A DNA stretch of 49,839 nucleotides, from the NCBI GenBank assembly GCA_039028495.1, contig JBCCHY010000003.1, positions 1 through 49,839 of the forward strand. The letters are read 5' to 3'. Below, piece after piece: positions 1 to 7,538 of the stretch. A model generated the notes under the pieces. The model was given only the letters and a program-made list of their open reading frames with translations, was not told the origin of the DNA and ran no database searches. A program made the position numbers and the translations under genes. This stretch comes from JBCCHY01 sp039028495 (GTDB taxonomy: Bacteria; Patescibacteriota; Saccharimonadia; Saccharimonadales; VXPC01). Position 1 is the stretch's first letter. Each line of letters starts with the position of its first letter.

Positions 1-354
1 GCTCAGCTCCATCAGTTGAGAGGCAGAATAGGTCGTAGTAATTCTCAGGGCTACTGCTACCTGTCACAATCTAGTAATAACCCTCCTAGTCGTAGGCTGA
101 GGGCGATAGAAACTATGTCAGACGGATTCAAGCTCAGTGAACTGGATCTTGAAATACGTGGACCAGGAGCAATCTATGGTACTCGCCAAAGTGGCGCACT
201 CGATCTGTCTTTGGCTAACATCACAGACCAAGCACTAGTCGCAGATGTATCTGCAGCAGTAAAGTCGTTTATAGAGTCAGATACTCAGCTGGTAGAATAC
301 GATCTGCTTCAAGCTCAAGTAGAGCGCTTGCAAAAAGTAACCAATCTAAACTAA
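1..354 (+). CDS. recG: ATP-dependent DNA helicase RecG, C-terminal part (cut by window edge)
   Basis: The frame is open from base 1. The visible 117 residues match the end of RecG, the branch-migration helicase that remodels stalled forks and recombination intermediates. Residues 5-12 (QLRGRIGR) are helicase motif VI. The later stretch DGFKLSELDLEIRGPG followed by GTRQSG is the hallmark of the RecG/Mfd C-terminal region, and the protein ends in the usual short helical tail. The start codon and ATPase motifs lie outside the window. The next gene begins 28 bases downstream on the same strand. Confidence 0.93.
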   Translation, partial: AQLHQLRGRIGRSNSQGYCYLSQSSNNPPSRRLRAIETMSDGFKLSELDLEIRGPGAIYGTRQSGALDLSLANITDQALVADVSAAVKSFIESDTQLVEYDLLQAQVERLQKVTNLN

Positions 355-382
355 ACGTTCAATGAAAGTAGGTCGTAAGTAA

Positions 383-1207
383 ATGTATTCTGGCTGGCTA
401 CTAACAAACCAATCAGGTGAAATATTCGGTGCTCATCAGAAAATCAACCGCATAGCCTGGAAACGACTCAACGAGCTAGACGACTCCGACACTAGTCGTT
501 TCCCCTCAGTAAAACTCGTGCAGCACTTCGAAGGCCGTAATGGGCCAGATGGGCTCAAACAAAAGAGCCCAGGCCAAGACGAGCCTCATCATTTTTACTA
601 TCCAGATAACCCAGATGCTACAGACCTACTGCAGCATCTCCGGGATCACTACAGTGGTCTAGTAGAGGCCCTTTCAAAACAAGATATGGACAGAGCGGCA
701 TACGAAGCAGCTTGGCTGTCACATGTGCTGACAGATGGACTCACTCCCGCTCATCACCATCCATATGAGGAGGAGTACGAAGAAATAGCTGGCTACAAAC
801 CAAGCGACCGCACCAAGCCCTCTGAGCGCATGATGATAAAGGGCGAGGGTGTATATGATACAGCTCGTAAGAACTGGGATTTCTGGGGAGCTAAAGGACT
901 CTTTATGACTCATGGTCTGTTCGAGCTTGGTTTTGCAGGCATAATAAAACCCCTCAGGTTCAAGCATGCCGCACCAACTGAATATGATCTGAAGCTACTA
1001 GATCACCACGGTATCGAGGAAGTGTTCAAGCGCTATGCGGAGCAAGTTGCAGAACTTGACATGTACACTCGTTTTTATGAGCGCGGTTGGACTACAAAAC
1101 TCGCTCGCGATGTCCGAGAGGTTCTAGCACCAACTATTATCAAATGTGTCACCCTCGCCTGGTACTCAGCCCTCAAAGAATCAAAACCACAATCACAACA
1201 AAAGTAG
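383..1207 (+). CDS. conserved unknown protein, His-rich, possibly of the zinc phospholipase C / P1 nuclease fold
   Basis: This is a soluble 274-residue protein that I do not recognise with certainty. It has no signal peptide or membrane segment. Residues 17-20 (AHQK) and 113-126 (SHVLTDGLTP then AHHH), with further His-Asp pairs near 69-70 and 88-89, resemble the metal-ligand layout of the zinc-dependent phospholipase C / S1-P1 nuclease family, where His residues on helices bind three Zn ions. The resemblance is by eye only. The gene follows recG by 28 bases and may share its transcript. The start at 383 has no clear ribosome binding site. Confidence 0.6.
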   Translation: MYSGWLLTNQSGEIFGAHQKINRIAWKRLNELDDSDTSRFPSVKLVQHFEGRNGPDGLKQKSPGQDEPHHFYYPDNPDATDLLQHLRDHYSGLVEALSKQDMDRAAYEAAWLSHVLTDGLTPAHHHPYEEEYEEIAGYKPSDRTKPSERMMIKGEGVYDTARKNWDFWGAKGLFMTHGLFELGFAGIIKPLRFKHAAPTEYDLKLLDHHGIEEVFKRYAEQVAELDMYTRFYERGWTTKLARDVREVLAPTIIKCVTLAWYSALKESKPQSQQK

Positions 1208-1285
1208 AACCACCTATTTCCTAGACGGTCGTTAAATATCGCTACTTTCCTAGCACAAGATGACTTTTGTGTAGTACTTGATTGG

Positions 1286-1291
1286 TATACT
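1286..1291 (+). promoter_or_regulatory. -10 box of rsmD, leaderless type
   Basis: TATACT is preceded by TGG, giving an extended -10 of the form TGnTATACT. Six bases separate it from the rsmD ATG at 1298, so transcription should begin at or next to the start codon and the mRNA would have no leader. Confidence 0.6.
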
Positions 1292-1297
1292 GGAGGT

Positions 1298-1828
1298 ATG
1301 AGAATCATAGCTGGCTGGCTTAAAAGTAGGCTTATACGAGCACCAAGAGGTCATAGGACACATCCTATGAGCGAAAAGGCCCGTGGGGCGCTATTCAACA
1401 TGCTGGGTGATATAGAGGGCTTGAGCGTGCTTGATGCATTTGCAGGCAGCGGGGCTTTGTCGATTGAGGCTATCAGTAGGGGTGCTTCGAGCGCTGTGGC
1501 TATTGATGTGGACAAACGAGCTTACCGCGCACTAACAGAGAACATAGAGTCTCTTCAGCTCGAGGACAAGATTCAGGCCATCCGTGCGAACAGCTCTACA
1601 TGGGCGAAAAACACAGATGATATGTATGATCTCGTACTGCTAGATCCGCCATATGATGATATCAACCCACTTCACCTGTACAGCTTGGCGGAAAGAGTGT
1701 TGAGTGGCGGCTTGTTGGTTCTGAGCATTCCTGATCATTTTCGACCCAGATTTGATGCTAAAGAATGGGATTTAGTGTCTACTAAAAAATACGCGGCAGC
1801 AAACGTGTTGGTGTATAGACGAGTCTAG
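1298..1828 (+). CDS. rsmD: 16S rRNA (guanine(966)-N(2))-methyltransferase RsmD
   Basis: The 176-residue protein has the usual RsmD length and opens with the family signature MRIIAG. Residues 46-58 (DAFAGSGALSIEA) are the SAM-binding motif I, and DPPY at 116-119 is the catalytic motif of N2-guanine and N6-adenine methyltransferases. In the family it modifies G966 of 16S rRNA near the P site during 30S assembly, using S-adenosylmethionine. A -10 box ends six bases before the ATG, which supports this start. Its last four bases overlap the 3' end of the convergent minus-strand gene. Confidence 0.93.
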   Translation: MRIIAGWLKSRLIRAPRGHRTHPMSEKARGALFNMLGDIEGLSVLDAFAGSGALSIEAISRGASSAVAIDVDKRAYRALTENIESLQLEDKIQAIRANSSTWAKNTDDMYDLVLLDPPYDDINPLHLYSLAERVLSGGLLVLSIPDHFRPRFDAKEWDLVSTKKYAAANVLVYRRV

Positions 1829-2139
1829 ATTGCATCATTCACTGATTTGAGAGCGAGCGCTAGGGCGTGGCAGACCCATGGTTCGAGAGACTGATCCTTG
1901 CGTGTATCCCAGCTAAGAGAGTTGGCCATGTCAAATACAGCAAAGTCATCGTTGGGTTCTTGTCCTATTTGTCTCCAGGTTGCCTTTACGAAAGTAACCT
2001 GAGGGTTTACTAGCCGAAGTATCTCAATTTTAGTGCCCCAGGGTGTATCAAGTGATCTACTGTATTCATAGACTGCTGACTCTACTGCTTGAGCCGCTGA
2101 CATTAGCTTCTTGCTTATTTCGATGATCATTGAATACAT
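1825..2139 (-). CDS. unknown 104-residue protein
   Basis: This small soluble protein is convergent with rsmD, overlapping it by four bases. I recognise no family. It has no membrane segment, no cysteine cluster and no obvious catalytic motif. An N-terminal helix with KKLMSAAQAVESAV is followed by mixed sequence and a C-terminal helix. Its tight end-to-end packing with rsmD and the absence of any other frame here favour a real gene. Confidence 0.55.
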   Translation of the reverse strand: MYSMIIEISKKLMSAAQAVESAVYEYSRSLDTPWGTKIEILRLVNPQVTFVKATWRQIGQEPNDDFAVFDMANSLSWDTRKDQSLEPWVCHALALALKSVNDAI

Positions 2140-2164
2140 AGTAACAGGGACACTTTAGATGTCG

Positions 2165-2170
2165 TATAAT
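2165..2170 (+). promoter_or_regulatory. -10 box for the DUF2177-like gene, leaderless type
   Basis: A consensus TATAAT lies six bases upstream of the ATG at 2177. This makes 2177 the likely start instead of the in-frame ATG at 2159, which lies upstream of the promoter element. Confidence 0.65.
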
Positions 2171-2176
2171 GCAGGT

Positions 2177-2557
2177 ATGGAATTTATGTTATCAGTTCTT
2201 ATTGGGATGATCGTGATGGCTGTTATTGATGGCCCGGTGATCAAATATGTTATAAGACCGACTCTTGAAAGCACTGCTAAGGGTATTTCTAGAGACACGC
2301 CCAACTTTCCCGCAGCAATTGTTTTCTACGTTGGGTATGTTTCTATGGTTGTGTACCTCAGCCAGCTACTTGGTGATACGAGTGCGGAGGTTGCTTTCTA
2401 TGGTGGGTTACTAGGGCTTTTTGCATACGGAACGTACGAATTTACTAATATGGCGGTGCTTAAGGGTTGGTCGTGGAAAATGGTTATGATCGACACAGTA
2501 TGGGGCGTCATTCTCACTTCGGCAGTTGCGACCCTAGCCTACATCTTCACAAACTAA
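2177..2557 (+). CDS. DUF2177-like integral membrane protein
   Basis: This is a 126-residue membrane protein with about four hydrophobic segments. The closing block, with YEFTNMAVLKGWSW followed by VMIDTVWG, matches my recollection of the DUF2177 family, whose members keep a TN.A.LKGW..K...D..WG pattern. Function is unknown in the family. The start at 2177 follows from the TATAAT box six bases upstream. It is a single-gene unit facing the minus-strand tRNA-Leu region. Confidence 0.65.
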   Translation: MEFMLSVLIGMIVMAVIDGPVIKYVIRPTLESTAKGISRDTPNFPAAIVFYVGYVSMVVYLSQLLGDTSAEVAFYGGLLGLFAYGTYEFTNMAVLKGWSWKMVMIDTVWGVILTSAVATLAYIFTN

Positions 2558-2558
2558 A

Positions 2559-2574
2559 AACCAGCCTCCTGGTT
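2559..2574 (-). terminator. hairpin terminator at the end of the tRNA-Leu downstream element
   Basis: AACCAG and CTGGTT pair around a four-base loop. On the minus strand the stem is followed by a run of T, so it works best as a terminator for minus-strand transcription arriving from tRNA-Leu and its tail element. It lies ten bases past the 3'-end copy. It may also stop plus-strand transcription from the DUF2177-like gene. Confidence 0.55.
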
Positions 2575-2584
2575 AGTTTATATA

Positions 2585-2605
2585 TGGTGCGCGAGTAGGG
2601 ACTTG
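2585..2605 (-). repeat. direct copy of the tRNA-Leu 3' end
   Basis: This stretch matches 2766-2786 (the CCA end, acceptor 3' strand and part of the T-arm of tRNA-Leu) at 19 of 21 positions in the same orientation, 181 bases downstream of the original on the minus strand. The encoded CCA is retained. An inverted T-arm copy (2710-2720, 10 of 11 matching) lies between the two. Confidence 0.8.
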
Positions 2606-2735
2606 GTCACGTCTCGCGACCCCGTAATTTCATGGCGTTAAACAAGTTTCATCCAGAAAGTTTCCTTGCTGACTGCCACAGGCAGTCCTCACCTTCACGC
2701 CTAGGGTTTGGCTCAAGTCCATCTCACATACCAAA

Positions 2736-2758
2736 ACAAAAAGACCCAAATGGGTCTT
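2736..2758 (-). terminator. intrinsic terminator just downstream of tRNA-Leu
   Basis: On the minus strand, GACCCA-TTT-GGGTC-type pairing (2741-2758) is followed by TTTTTGTTTT. The stem starts eight bases after the tRNA CCA end. It is a canonical Rho-independent terminator for tRNA-Leu. Confidence 0.8.
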
Positions 2759-2765
2759 CACGTTT

Positions 2766-2850
2766 TGGTGCGCGAGAAAGGACTTGAACCTTCACGCCTT
2801 GCGGCACTAGTTCCTAAGACTAGCGTGTCTACCAATTCCACCACTCGCGC
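2766..2850 (-). tRNA. tRNA-Leu(UAG)
   Basis: Reading the minus strand, GCGCGAG at 2850-2844 pairs with CTCGCGC next to the 3' end, and the CCA is encoded (2768-2766). The anticodon stem CTAGT/ACTAG encloses the loop CTTAGGA, giving anticodon TAG for Leu CUA/CUN codons. The 85-base length and a long variable arm (GCCGCAAGGC) are typical of class II tRNA-Leu. CTA is a frequent leucine codon across the window. Confidence 0.96.
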
Positions 2851-2888
2851 ATGAAATTGCCCGAATATATTAGCACATACAACACTGG

Positions 2889-3614
2889 TTACATAGTGAC
2901 ATCTGCTTGTTTCGCAATTGTAGCTATCTGCTCCATCACAAGCGCTGTATCTGCTCCACGCAAGTTTGTCAGGTTTTTACCTATAACTTCACTAAAACAA
3001 TCTCTTTGTGAGATTAAATCACGCACAAAAAACGGCATCCGGAATGTTGTAGGTCGTACGCATTTGAGCACGCTTCTACCGAGGCGAGTTTTAGTAGCTC
3101 CAGTGTGGGCAGTTTCTGAGGTAAGAGTCATGTAATGCTGATTGAAGCGAGCGAGCATCAGCACCGGTAACCCAGATGCTGGTAATGTTAGTACGGAAGA
3201 TTCTCCATAAATTCTTGCTTTTTGCAGTCCTACTGCTCTTTCGTCTTCATCCAGTATGAAGGATACATCTTGGCAAGCTTCATTTGGATCTAGGGCATTG
3301 TTTAGCGCCTTCAAGAACATCGGCTCTGCACTCATGCAAGAATGAAAATCCTTTGTTGCCGATCGATGGCTCGGAATATTCGAATAGCAAAGTGCTAGCT
3401 GCGCGAGTGCCGAACTTGAGTTTCTCATGTGTTCAGGTTGCTTCTGACCAAGCAGCATTATCAGACGAAGTGCACGGTTGTATTCCTCGTCATAAGACTT
3501 ATGAGGTAGATAGTAGTCACCGGTTGCTGCTAGGAATTCAGCGGGGGCATCTGCATGTAAGCCATCGATCAGCTTTCTACGAGTTCGATTTCTCTCGTTG
3601 GCACTTATTTGCAT
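2889..3614 (-). CDS. unknown 241-residue protein
   Basis: This is a soluble protein on the minus strand with no family I can name. It is mainly helical in appearance. A short Cys-containing stretch near residues 100-115 is not a zinc ribbon. The C-terminal part contains an Arg/Phe-rich segment (PFFVRDLISQRD). It is the only long minus-strand gene in the first half of the window and lies directly upstream of tRNA-Leu, 38 bases away, so the two may share transcription. Confidence 0.6.
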   Translation of the reverse strand: MQISANERNRTRRKLIDGLHADAPAEFLAATGDYYLPHKSYDEEYNRALRLIMLLGQKQPEHMRNSSSALAQLALCYSNIPSHRSATKDFHSCMSAEPMFLKALNNALDPNEACQDVSFILDEDERAVGLQKARIYGESSVLTLPASGLPVLMLARFNQHYMTLTSETAHTGATKTRLGRSVLKCVRPTTFRMPFFVRDLISQRDCFSEVIGKNLTNLRGADTALVMEQIATIAKQADVTM

Positions 3615-3726
3615 CTACAACTCGCTAGGAGGCCTTGTGCCGGTAAAGCTAGAGTAGGCACTACATTTGATGATCGCATCTTGGCTAAACAGTACACCAA
3701 AAGTCGCTATAGAAAAAACATGAGCA

Positions 3727-3755
3727 TTGACGAAACGTCCTATATAAGTTATGGT
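3727..3755 (+). promoter_or_regulatory. promoter of the hisS leader transcript
   Basis: TTGACG (3727-3732) and TATGGT (3750-3755) are separated by 17 bases. Seven bases after the -10 box an ATG opens a 15-codon frame. The predicted transcript start lies at or just before this ATG. Confidence 0.6.
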
Positions 3756-3762
3756 ATGTCTA

Positions 3763-3810
3763 ATGAGTAAACTACATCTACATATCAAACCGGAGGTTTC
3801 CCGAGGTTAG
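3763..3810 (+). CDS. candidate leader peptide upstream of hisS (two His codons)
   Basis: A 15-codon frame begins seven bases after a good promoter and reads MSKLHLHIKPEVSRG. Its two His codons lie at 3775-3777 and 3781-3783. Exactly these bases (3776-3782, ATCTACA) are complementary to 3813-3819 (TGTAGAT), and a strong terminator follows at 3841. The arrangement resembles ribosome-mediated attenuation of synthetase genes such as pheM-pheST of E. coli. I infer this function. I could not draw a convincing antiterminator, and two His codons in fifteen could be chance. Confidence 0.4.
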   Translation: MSKLHLHIKPEVSRG

Positions 3811-3840
3811 GGTGTAGATTTTTATTGTCTTAATCCTTAA

Positions 3841-3863
3841 GCCGGGGCACCCCCGGCTTTTTT
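3841..3863 (+). terminator. intrinsic terminator between the leader and the hisS operon
   Basis: GCCGGGG and CCCCGGC form a seven-pair GC-rich stem with a three-base loop, followed by six T. It lies 50 bases upstream of the first gene of the hisS unit and about 80 bases after the promoter at 3727, so it must be read through, or bypassed by another promoter, for hisS expression. Confidence 0.85.
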
Positions 3864-3912
3864 GTTCTGTAATTAAGAAAATAATGTAAGAAACTTTTGA
3901 AGGAAATTAGAC

Positions 3913-4167
3913 ATGAATATTACGTACGAAACAATTAAAGAAGAAGCCGCAATGGTTGGTCCACCGGTCATCGGTGTTTGTTTTAGGGAGCCTAACACAT
4001 ACACATTCGATCGTAGGACCGATCCAAGCTCCCCAGACTACAATCCCAGGACAGCAGATCTAGGGCTTATGCCGCCAGATGTTGTTCCGATAACTAAAGA
4101 ACAGGCCTTTGAGCTAAATGCTATAGCTAAAGCTGCTAGAATAGAGACAGGTAAACAAAATGGCTAA
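3913..4167 (+). CDS. unknown 84-residue protein encoded ahead of hisS
   Basis: This small soluble protein has a Shine-Dalgarno-like AAGGAA ten bases before the ATG. It contains VGPPVIGVCFREPNTYTFDRRTDP and a PPDVVPITKEQAFE stretch, with no motif I recognise. It overlaps the hisS start by eight bases, so translation of the two is probably coupled. Confidence 0.65.
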   Translation: MNITYETIKEEAAMVGPPVIGVCFREPNTYTFDRRTDPSSPDYNPRTADLGLMPPDVVPITKEQAFELNAIAKAARIETGKQNG

Positions 4168-5452
4168 AGTAAAAGTACAAAACTACAAAGGCACGAGGGA
4201 TTTCTACCCAGAGGATAAGCGCCTACAGAAATACGTTTTTAACATATGGCGCAGTGTCTGCGAAAGATATGGCTACGAAGAAGTAGACGCGCCTATGCTT
4301 GAGCCATTAGAGCTCTACCAGATGAAAAATGGTGCAAACCCGGACATGATCAAGGACGAGCTCTATGCGTTAACGGACAAATCTGGACGAGACCTTGTCG
4401 TCAGACCAGAAATGACACCGACTGTCAGTCGTATGGTTGCAGCGAGACGGCAAGAGCTCCAGTACCCAGCACGCTGGTATAGCATTCCAAATCTGTGGCG
4501 CTATGAGCGCCCACAAAAGGGCCGCCTACGCGAGCACTGGCAGCTGAATGTCGACATCTTTGGCCAAGACGGACTACAGGCAGTGTTTGAGCTACTACAG
4601 ATTGCAAATGACATCGTTGTGGGCTTAGGTGCTGAGACTGGCATGTATACGATCAGGATTAACAGCCGCAAGCTAGTTAATAAACTATGTGAGTTGCTTA
4701 GACTTTGTGAGCCTGAGGCAAGTGCTCTCATGCAGCTGATAGATAAAAAAGCAAAGATGCCTATTGAGGAGTATGATCAGAAGTTTAATGAACTTGTAGA
4801 TGGTGACGCTGCTATGAAATCTCTCATTAATGAATTCTTGGCTGCCACAAGCTACGACGAGCTACCAGAAGAGCTCAGGAATACAGATGAAGCGGCCGAG
4901 CTACGACAGCTACTAGACTCATGCAGCGATAATATGATGGAATCGGTCGTATATGATCCCTTAATCATGAGGGGGTTTGACTACTACACAGGTTTCGTAT
5001 TCGAGGTTTTTAACGAAGATCTGGAGAATAACCGTGCCATGCTCGGCGGCGGAGAGTACGATGGGCTTGTAGGAGCCATGGGGGCAGAACCGTTACCTAC
5101 AGCTGGGTTTGGGATGGGCGATGTAACCGCAATTGATTTCATGCAGTCGCAGGGCACCTTGCCGGAACTTTGGAACGAAACAGATATTTACTTCGTCGTG
5201 CTAGAAGGGTCACTTGAGGCTGCACAAGCAGCCATCAGAAAGCTTAGGCAAGGCCCCAGGATAAATGTTGCCGTAGATAGTACGTATCGAAAACTATCTA
5301 AATGCCTAGAGTCGGCTGACAAGCGAAAAATTCGCTATGCCCTCATCTGCGGGGAAAACGAAGTCAAGAGTGGTCAGTACCAGCTGAAAGATCTAAAGAC
5401 AGGTGAAACGTTCACGATGGATCTAGACAAAATCGCGCAAGCCCTACGCTAG
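4160..5452 (+). CDS. hisS: histidine--tRNA ligase
   Basis: This 430-residue class II synthetase charges tRNA-His. Motif 2 lies at residues 111-134 (RYERPQKGRLREHW, then the NVDIFG end). The HisA motif is RGFDYYTGFVFEVF at 271-284, and motif 3 is around 295-320 (LGGGEYDGL, then the GFGMG end). The C-terminal anticodon-binding domain covers the last 90 residues or so. The length fits the bacterial family. The start overlaps the upstream gene by eight bases. A terminator and a His-containing leader frame lie upstream of the operon. Confidence 0.96.
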   Translation: MAKVKVQNYKGTRDFYPEDKRLQKYVFNIWRSVCERYGYEEVDAPMLEPLELYQMKNGANPDMIKDELYALTDKSGRDLVVRPEMTPTVSRMVAARRQELQYPARWYSIPNLWRYERPQKGRLREHWQLNVDIFGQDGLQAVFELLQIANDIVVGLGAETGMYTIRINSRKLVNKLCELLRLCEPEASALMQLIDKKAKMPIEEYDQKFNELVDGDAAMKSLINEFLAATSYDELPEELRNTDEAAELRQLLDSCSDNMMESVVYDPLIMRGFDYYTGFVFEVFNEDLENNRAMLGGGEYDGLVGAMGAEPLPTAGFGMGDVTAIDFMQSQGTLPELWNETDIYFVVLEGSLEAAQAAIRKLRQGPRINVAVDSTYRKLSKCLESADKRKIRYALICGENEVKSGQYQLKDLKTGETFTMDLDKIAQALR

Positions 5453-5486
5453 TAATAGTGACGTATCTCTGATAGAGTCTAGTCCC

Positions 5487-6773
5487 ATGAAAGTCACCAC
5501 TAAAGAAACTACAGATACATCAACAACCCTGCTAGTCGTTGTTGATGCAAAAGAAATAGAAAAGTCTAAAGCCAAAGCCCTGAAGCAATTCGGTAAAAGC
5601 GTCAAAGCCCAGGGCTTTCGCAAAGGCAAGGCTCCTGCAAAAGTTGTTGAGCAGCAAGTAGACCCCAACGAGCTATCAGCAGCTGTGCTAAATGACGTAG
5701 TCCCGGTTCAAGCAGGTATGGCGCTAGAGCAGAAAAAAATACTAACAGCCATTCAGCCGGACGTCACAGTGACAAAATTTGTGCCATACAGTGAACTTGA
5801 GATTGAAATCAAAGCCGAGTTTGTAGCTAATGTAAAGCTCATGGACTACAAAAAGAAAATCACGAAAGCAAAACCAAAAGTAGATGTCACTGACGAAGAG
5901 GTCGAAAACGTACAAAAACGAATCCAGTTCGACATGAGTGAGCGCAAAGAGGTGGACCGTGCAGCAAAACTTGACGATCAGGTCTGGATTGATTTCTCTG
6001 GAACTGACAAAGACGGCAAAGAAGTAGATGGCGCTAGCGGCGAAGACTACCCCCTAGCACTGGGGAGCAATACATTCATCCCTGGATTCGAAGATGAGTT
6101 AGTCGGTGTAAAGACAGGTGACGAAAAAAAGTTTGATGTTACGTTCCCGAAAGACTACCAGGCAGAAAAGCTCGCAGGTGCCAAGGTCACGTTCAAAGTA
6201 ACAGTTAAAAAGGTGCAAGAAGTCATCATCCCCGAGATAAATGATGGGCTTGCAAAGCAAGTAGGCCCCTACAAAGACGCACAAGAACTGCTAGCAGATA
6301 TCAGAACAAAGGTAGAAGAGGATAAGGTTCATAAGGCCGAAATGGCGCTCGAGACAGAGATTGTCAATGAAATAGCCGAGGGCTCTACTATGGATATCCC
6401 AGACAAGATGATCGATATGCAGACCCAGGCAATTCTGGAGGAACATCAGCGCAACCTTCAGTACCAGGGCACAACGTACGAAGCGTGGCTAGAATCAGAG
6501 AGCTTAACACCTGAATCGCATGGTGAGCAGATGAAAGAAACAGCCGAAAAGCGCGTCCGCGGCGGCATTGTCCTCTCAGAAGTAGCCAAAGCTGAAGGAG
6601 TCGAGGTGACAGATGACGAGATTACTCAGGCAATGGAACAATACAAAGCGCAGTATGCCTCAGACCCACAGATGCAGATGGAGCTCGCCAAGCCTGATGC
6701 TCGTAGAGACATAGCCGCCAGACTCCTAACAGGCCGTACTCTAGATAAACTCAAAGAACTAATCTTGAAATAA
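5487..6773 (+). CDS. tig: trigger factor, ribosome-associated chaperone
   Basis: The protein has 428 residues, the normal length. The N-terminal ribosome-docking signature appears as GFRKGKAP at residues 43-50. An FKBP-type prolyl isomerase domain spans roughly 160-245 (DQVWIDFSG, then FIPGFEDELVG), followed by the helical C-terminal chaperone domain. Trigger factor binds the L23 region at the tunnel exit and shields nascent chains. A possible extended -10 (TGATAGAGT) ends eight bases before the ATG. It lies 34 bases after hisS and overlaps the next gene by one base. Confidence 0.95.
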   Translation: MKVTTKETTDTSTTLLVVVDAKEIEKSKAKALKQFGKSVKAQGFRKGKAPAKVVEQQVDPNELSAAVLNDVVPVQAGMALEQKKILTAIQPDVTVTKFVPYSELEIEIKAEFVANVKLMDYKKKITKAKPKVDVTDEEVENVQKRIQFDMSERKEVDRAAKLDDQVWIDFSGTDKDGKEVDGASGEDYPLALGSNTFIPGFEDELVGVKTGDEKKFDVTFPKDYQAEKLAGAKVTFKVTVKKVQEVIIPEINDGLAKQVGPYKDAQELLADIRTKVEEDKVHKAEMALETEIVNEIAEGSTMDIPDKMIDMQTQAILEEHQRNLQYQGTTYEAWLESESLTPESHGEQMKETAEKRVRGGIVLSEVAKAEGVEVTDDEITQAMEQYKAQYASDPQMQMELAKPDARRDIAARLLTGRTLDKLKELILK

Positions 6774-7114
6774 TGATGCAACCCACCCAGATTTGGAAAG
6801 GGGTGGACAAACGTAAAGCAAAAAGACTAGAAAAAGTTGCTTCAACCACAGACCCTGATTGGCTGCGTAATCGTGCAGGTATTGAAGCCATGAGCATAGG
6901 TGCCAAAGCAATTGCTGGCATGTATGTGACTCGTCTTGCAATCAATCTGGGGGGATATATGTGGGAAGCAGGAAGTGTACATCCAGTAGAGGTCGGCCTA
7001 TTGACAACTTTTGTATACCTGGACTTGGGCCTGGCAAAGTCATGCGAGTCACATGTAGTGGTGCGTAATGAGGTGGTGCGTAAACACCAAATTTGGAGTA
7101 GGCCTGACAGATGA
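6773..7114 (+). CDS. unknown small protein, weakly hydrophobic middle
   Basis: This is a 113-residue protein whose ATG overlaps the tig stop (TAATG). A second ATG directly follows at 6776, so the start is uncertain by one codon. It is basic at the N terminus, with a moderately hydrophobic middle (residues 40-65). I recognise no family. It overlaps the next gene by four bases (ATGA), and the two are probably made together. Confidence 0.6.
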   Translation: MMQPTQIWKGVDKRKAKRLEKVASTTDPDWLRNRAGIEAMSIGAKAIAGMYVTRLAINLGGYMWEAGSVHPVEVGLLTTFVYLDLGLAKSCESHVVVRNEVVRKHQIWSRPDR

Positions 7115-7494
7115 AAGGCATGTTCAAGGTAGACAGAAAGCCTGGCAGGAACAGACTTACTCGCAGCATGTTTAACAAGATGGAAGAGACGCAGTGGGAG
7201 CTTCACGACAACCGAATTATGCATAGACAAGAAGTTGTAAACTCGCTAATCCCAGCTCTTGCAGGTACGGCGATTGGGGGCGTATTAGCTTTTGGCATGG
7301 CTAGAGGCAGCTTGTACTCAGGCTATAGCTTTGTAGAAACCGTCATCACTGAGCAAAGCGTTGAGGCGTCGTATCCCGTATTTAGCTATCTTACATATAG
7401 AGGTGCGAGGCTGTTTGGCAGGATGGCCTACGAAGCGTCGAATATTGCATATATGTGCAGCCTAAAGCTTCAGCATGACGACTACTGTAATTAG
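7111..7494 (+). CDS. unknown small membrane-associated protein
   Basis: This is a 127-residue protein. The segment near residues 43-65 (SLIPALAGTAIGGVLAFGMA) is a Gly/Ala-rich transmembrane helix. The N terminus is basic and the C terminus soluble. It is translationally coupled by an ATGA overlap to the preceding gene, and the two share a similar layout (basic N-terminal helix, then hydrophobic middle), which suggests they act as a pair. No family recognised. Confidence 0.6.
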   Translation: MKGMFKVDRKPGRNRLTRSMFNKMEETQWELHDNRIMHRQEVVNSLIPALAGTAIGGVLAFGMARGSLYSGYSFVETVITEQSVEASYPVFSYLTYRGARLFGRMAYEASNIAYMCSLKLQHDDYCN

Positions 7495-7502
7495 CAGTCG
7501 GG

Positions 7503-7532
7503 TTGCTGGAGTGCTAACTCCTATGCTACAAT
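7503..7532 (+). promoter_or_regulatory. clpP promoter, leaderless type
   Basis: TTGCTG (7503-7508) and TACAAT (7527-7532) are 18 bases apart. The ATG at 7539 begins six bases after the -10 box. No ribosome binding site is present. Confidence 0.6.
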
Positions 7533-7538
7533 TTGTTT

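Noticed and set aside
2851..3135. Plus-strand open frame of 94 codons after tRNA-Leu.
   Set aside because: It is antisense to the better-supported minus-strand gene 2889-3614, and its start sits in the tRNA-Leu upstream region.
3727..3863. A T-box riboswitch upstream of hisS.
   Set aside because: The transcript is only about 100 bases long and lacks the T-box sequence and specifier loop architecture. A leader peptide or another small RNA fold is more likely.
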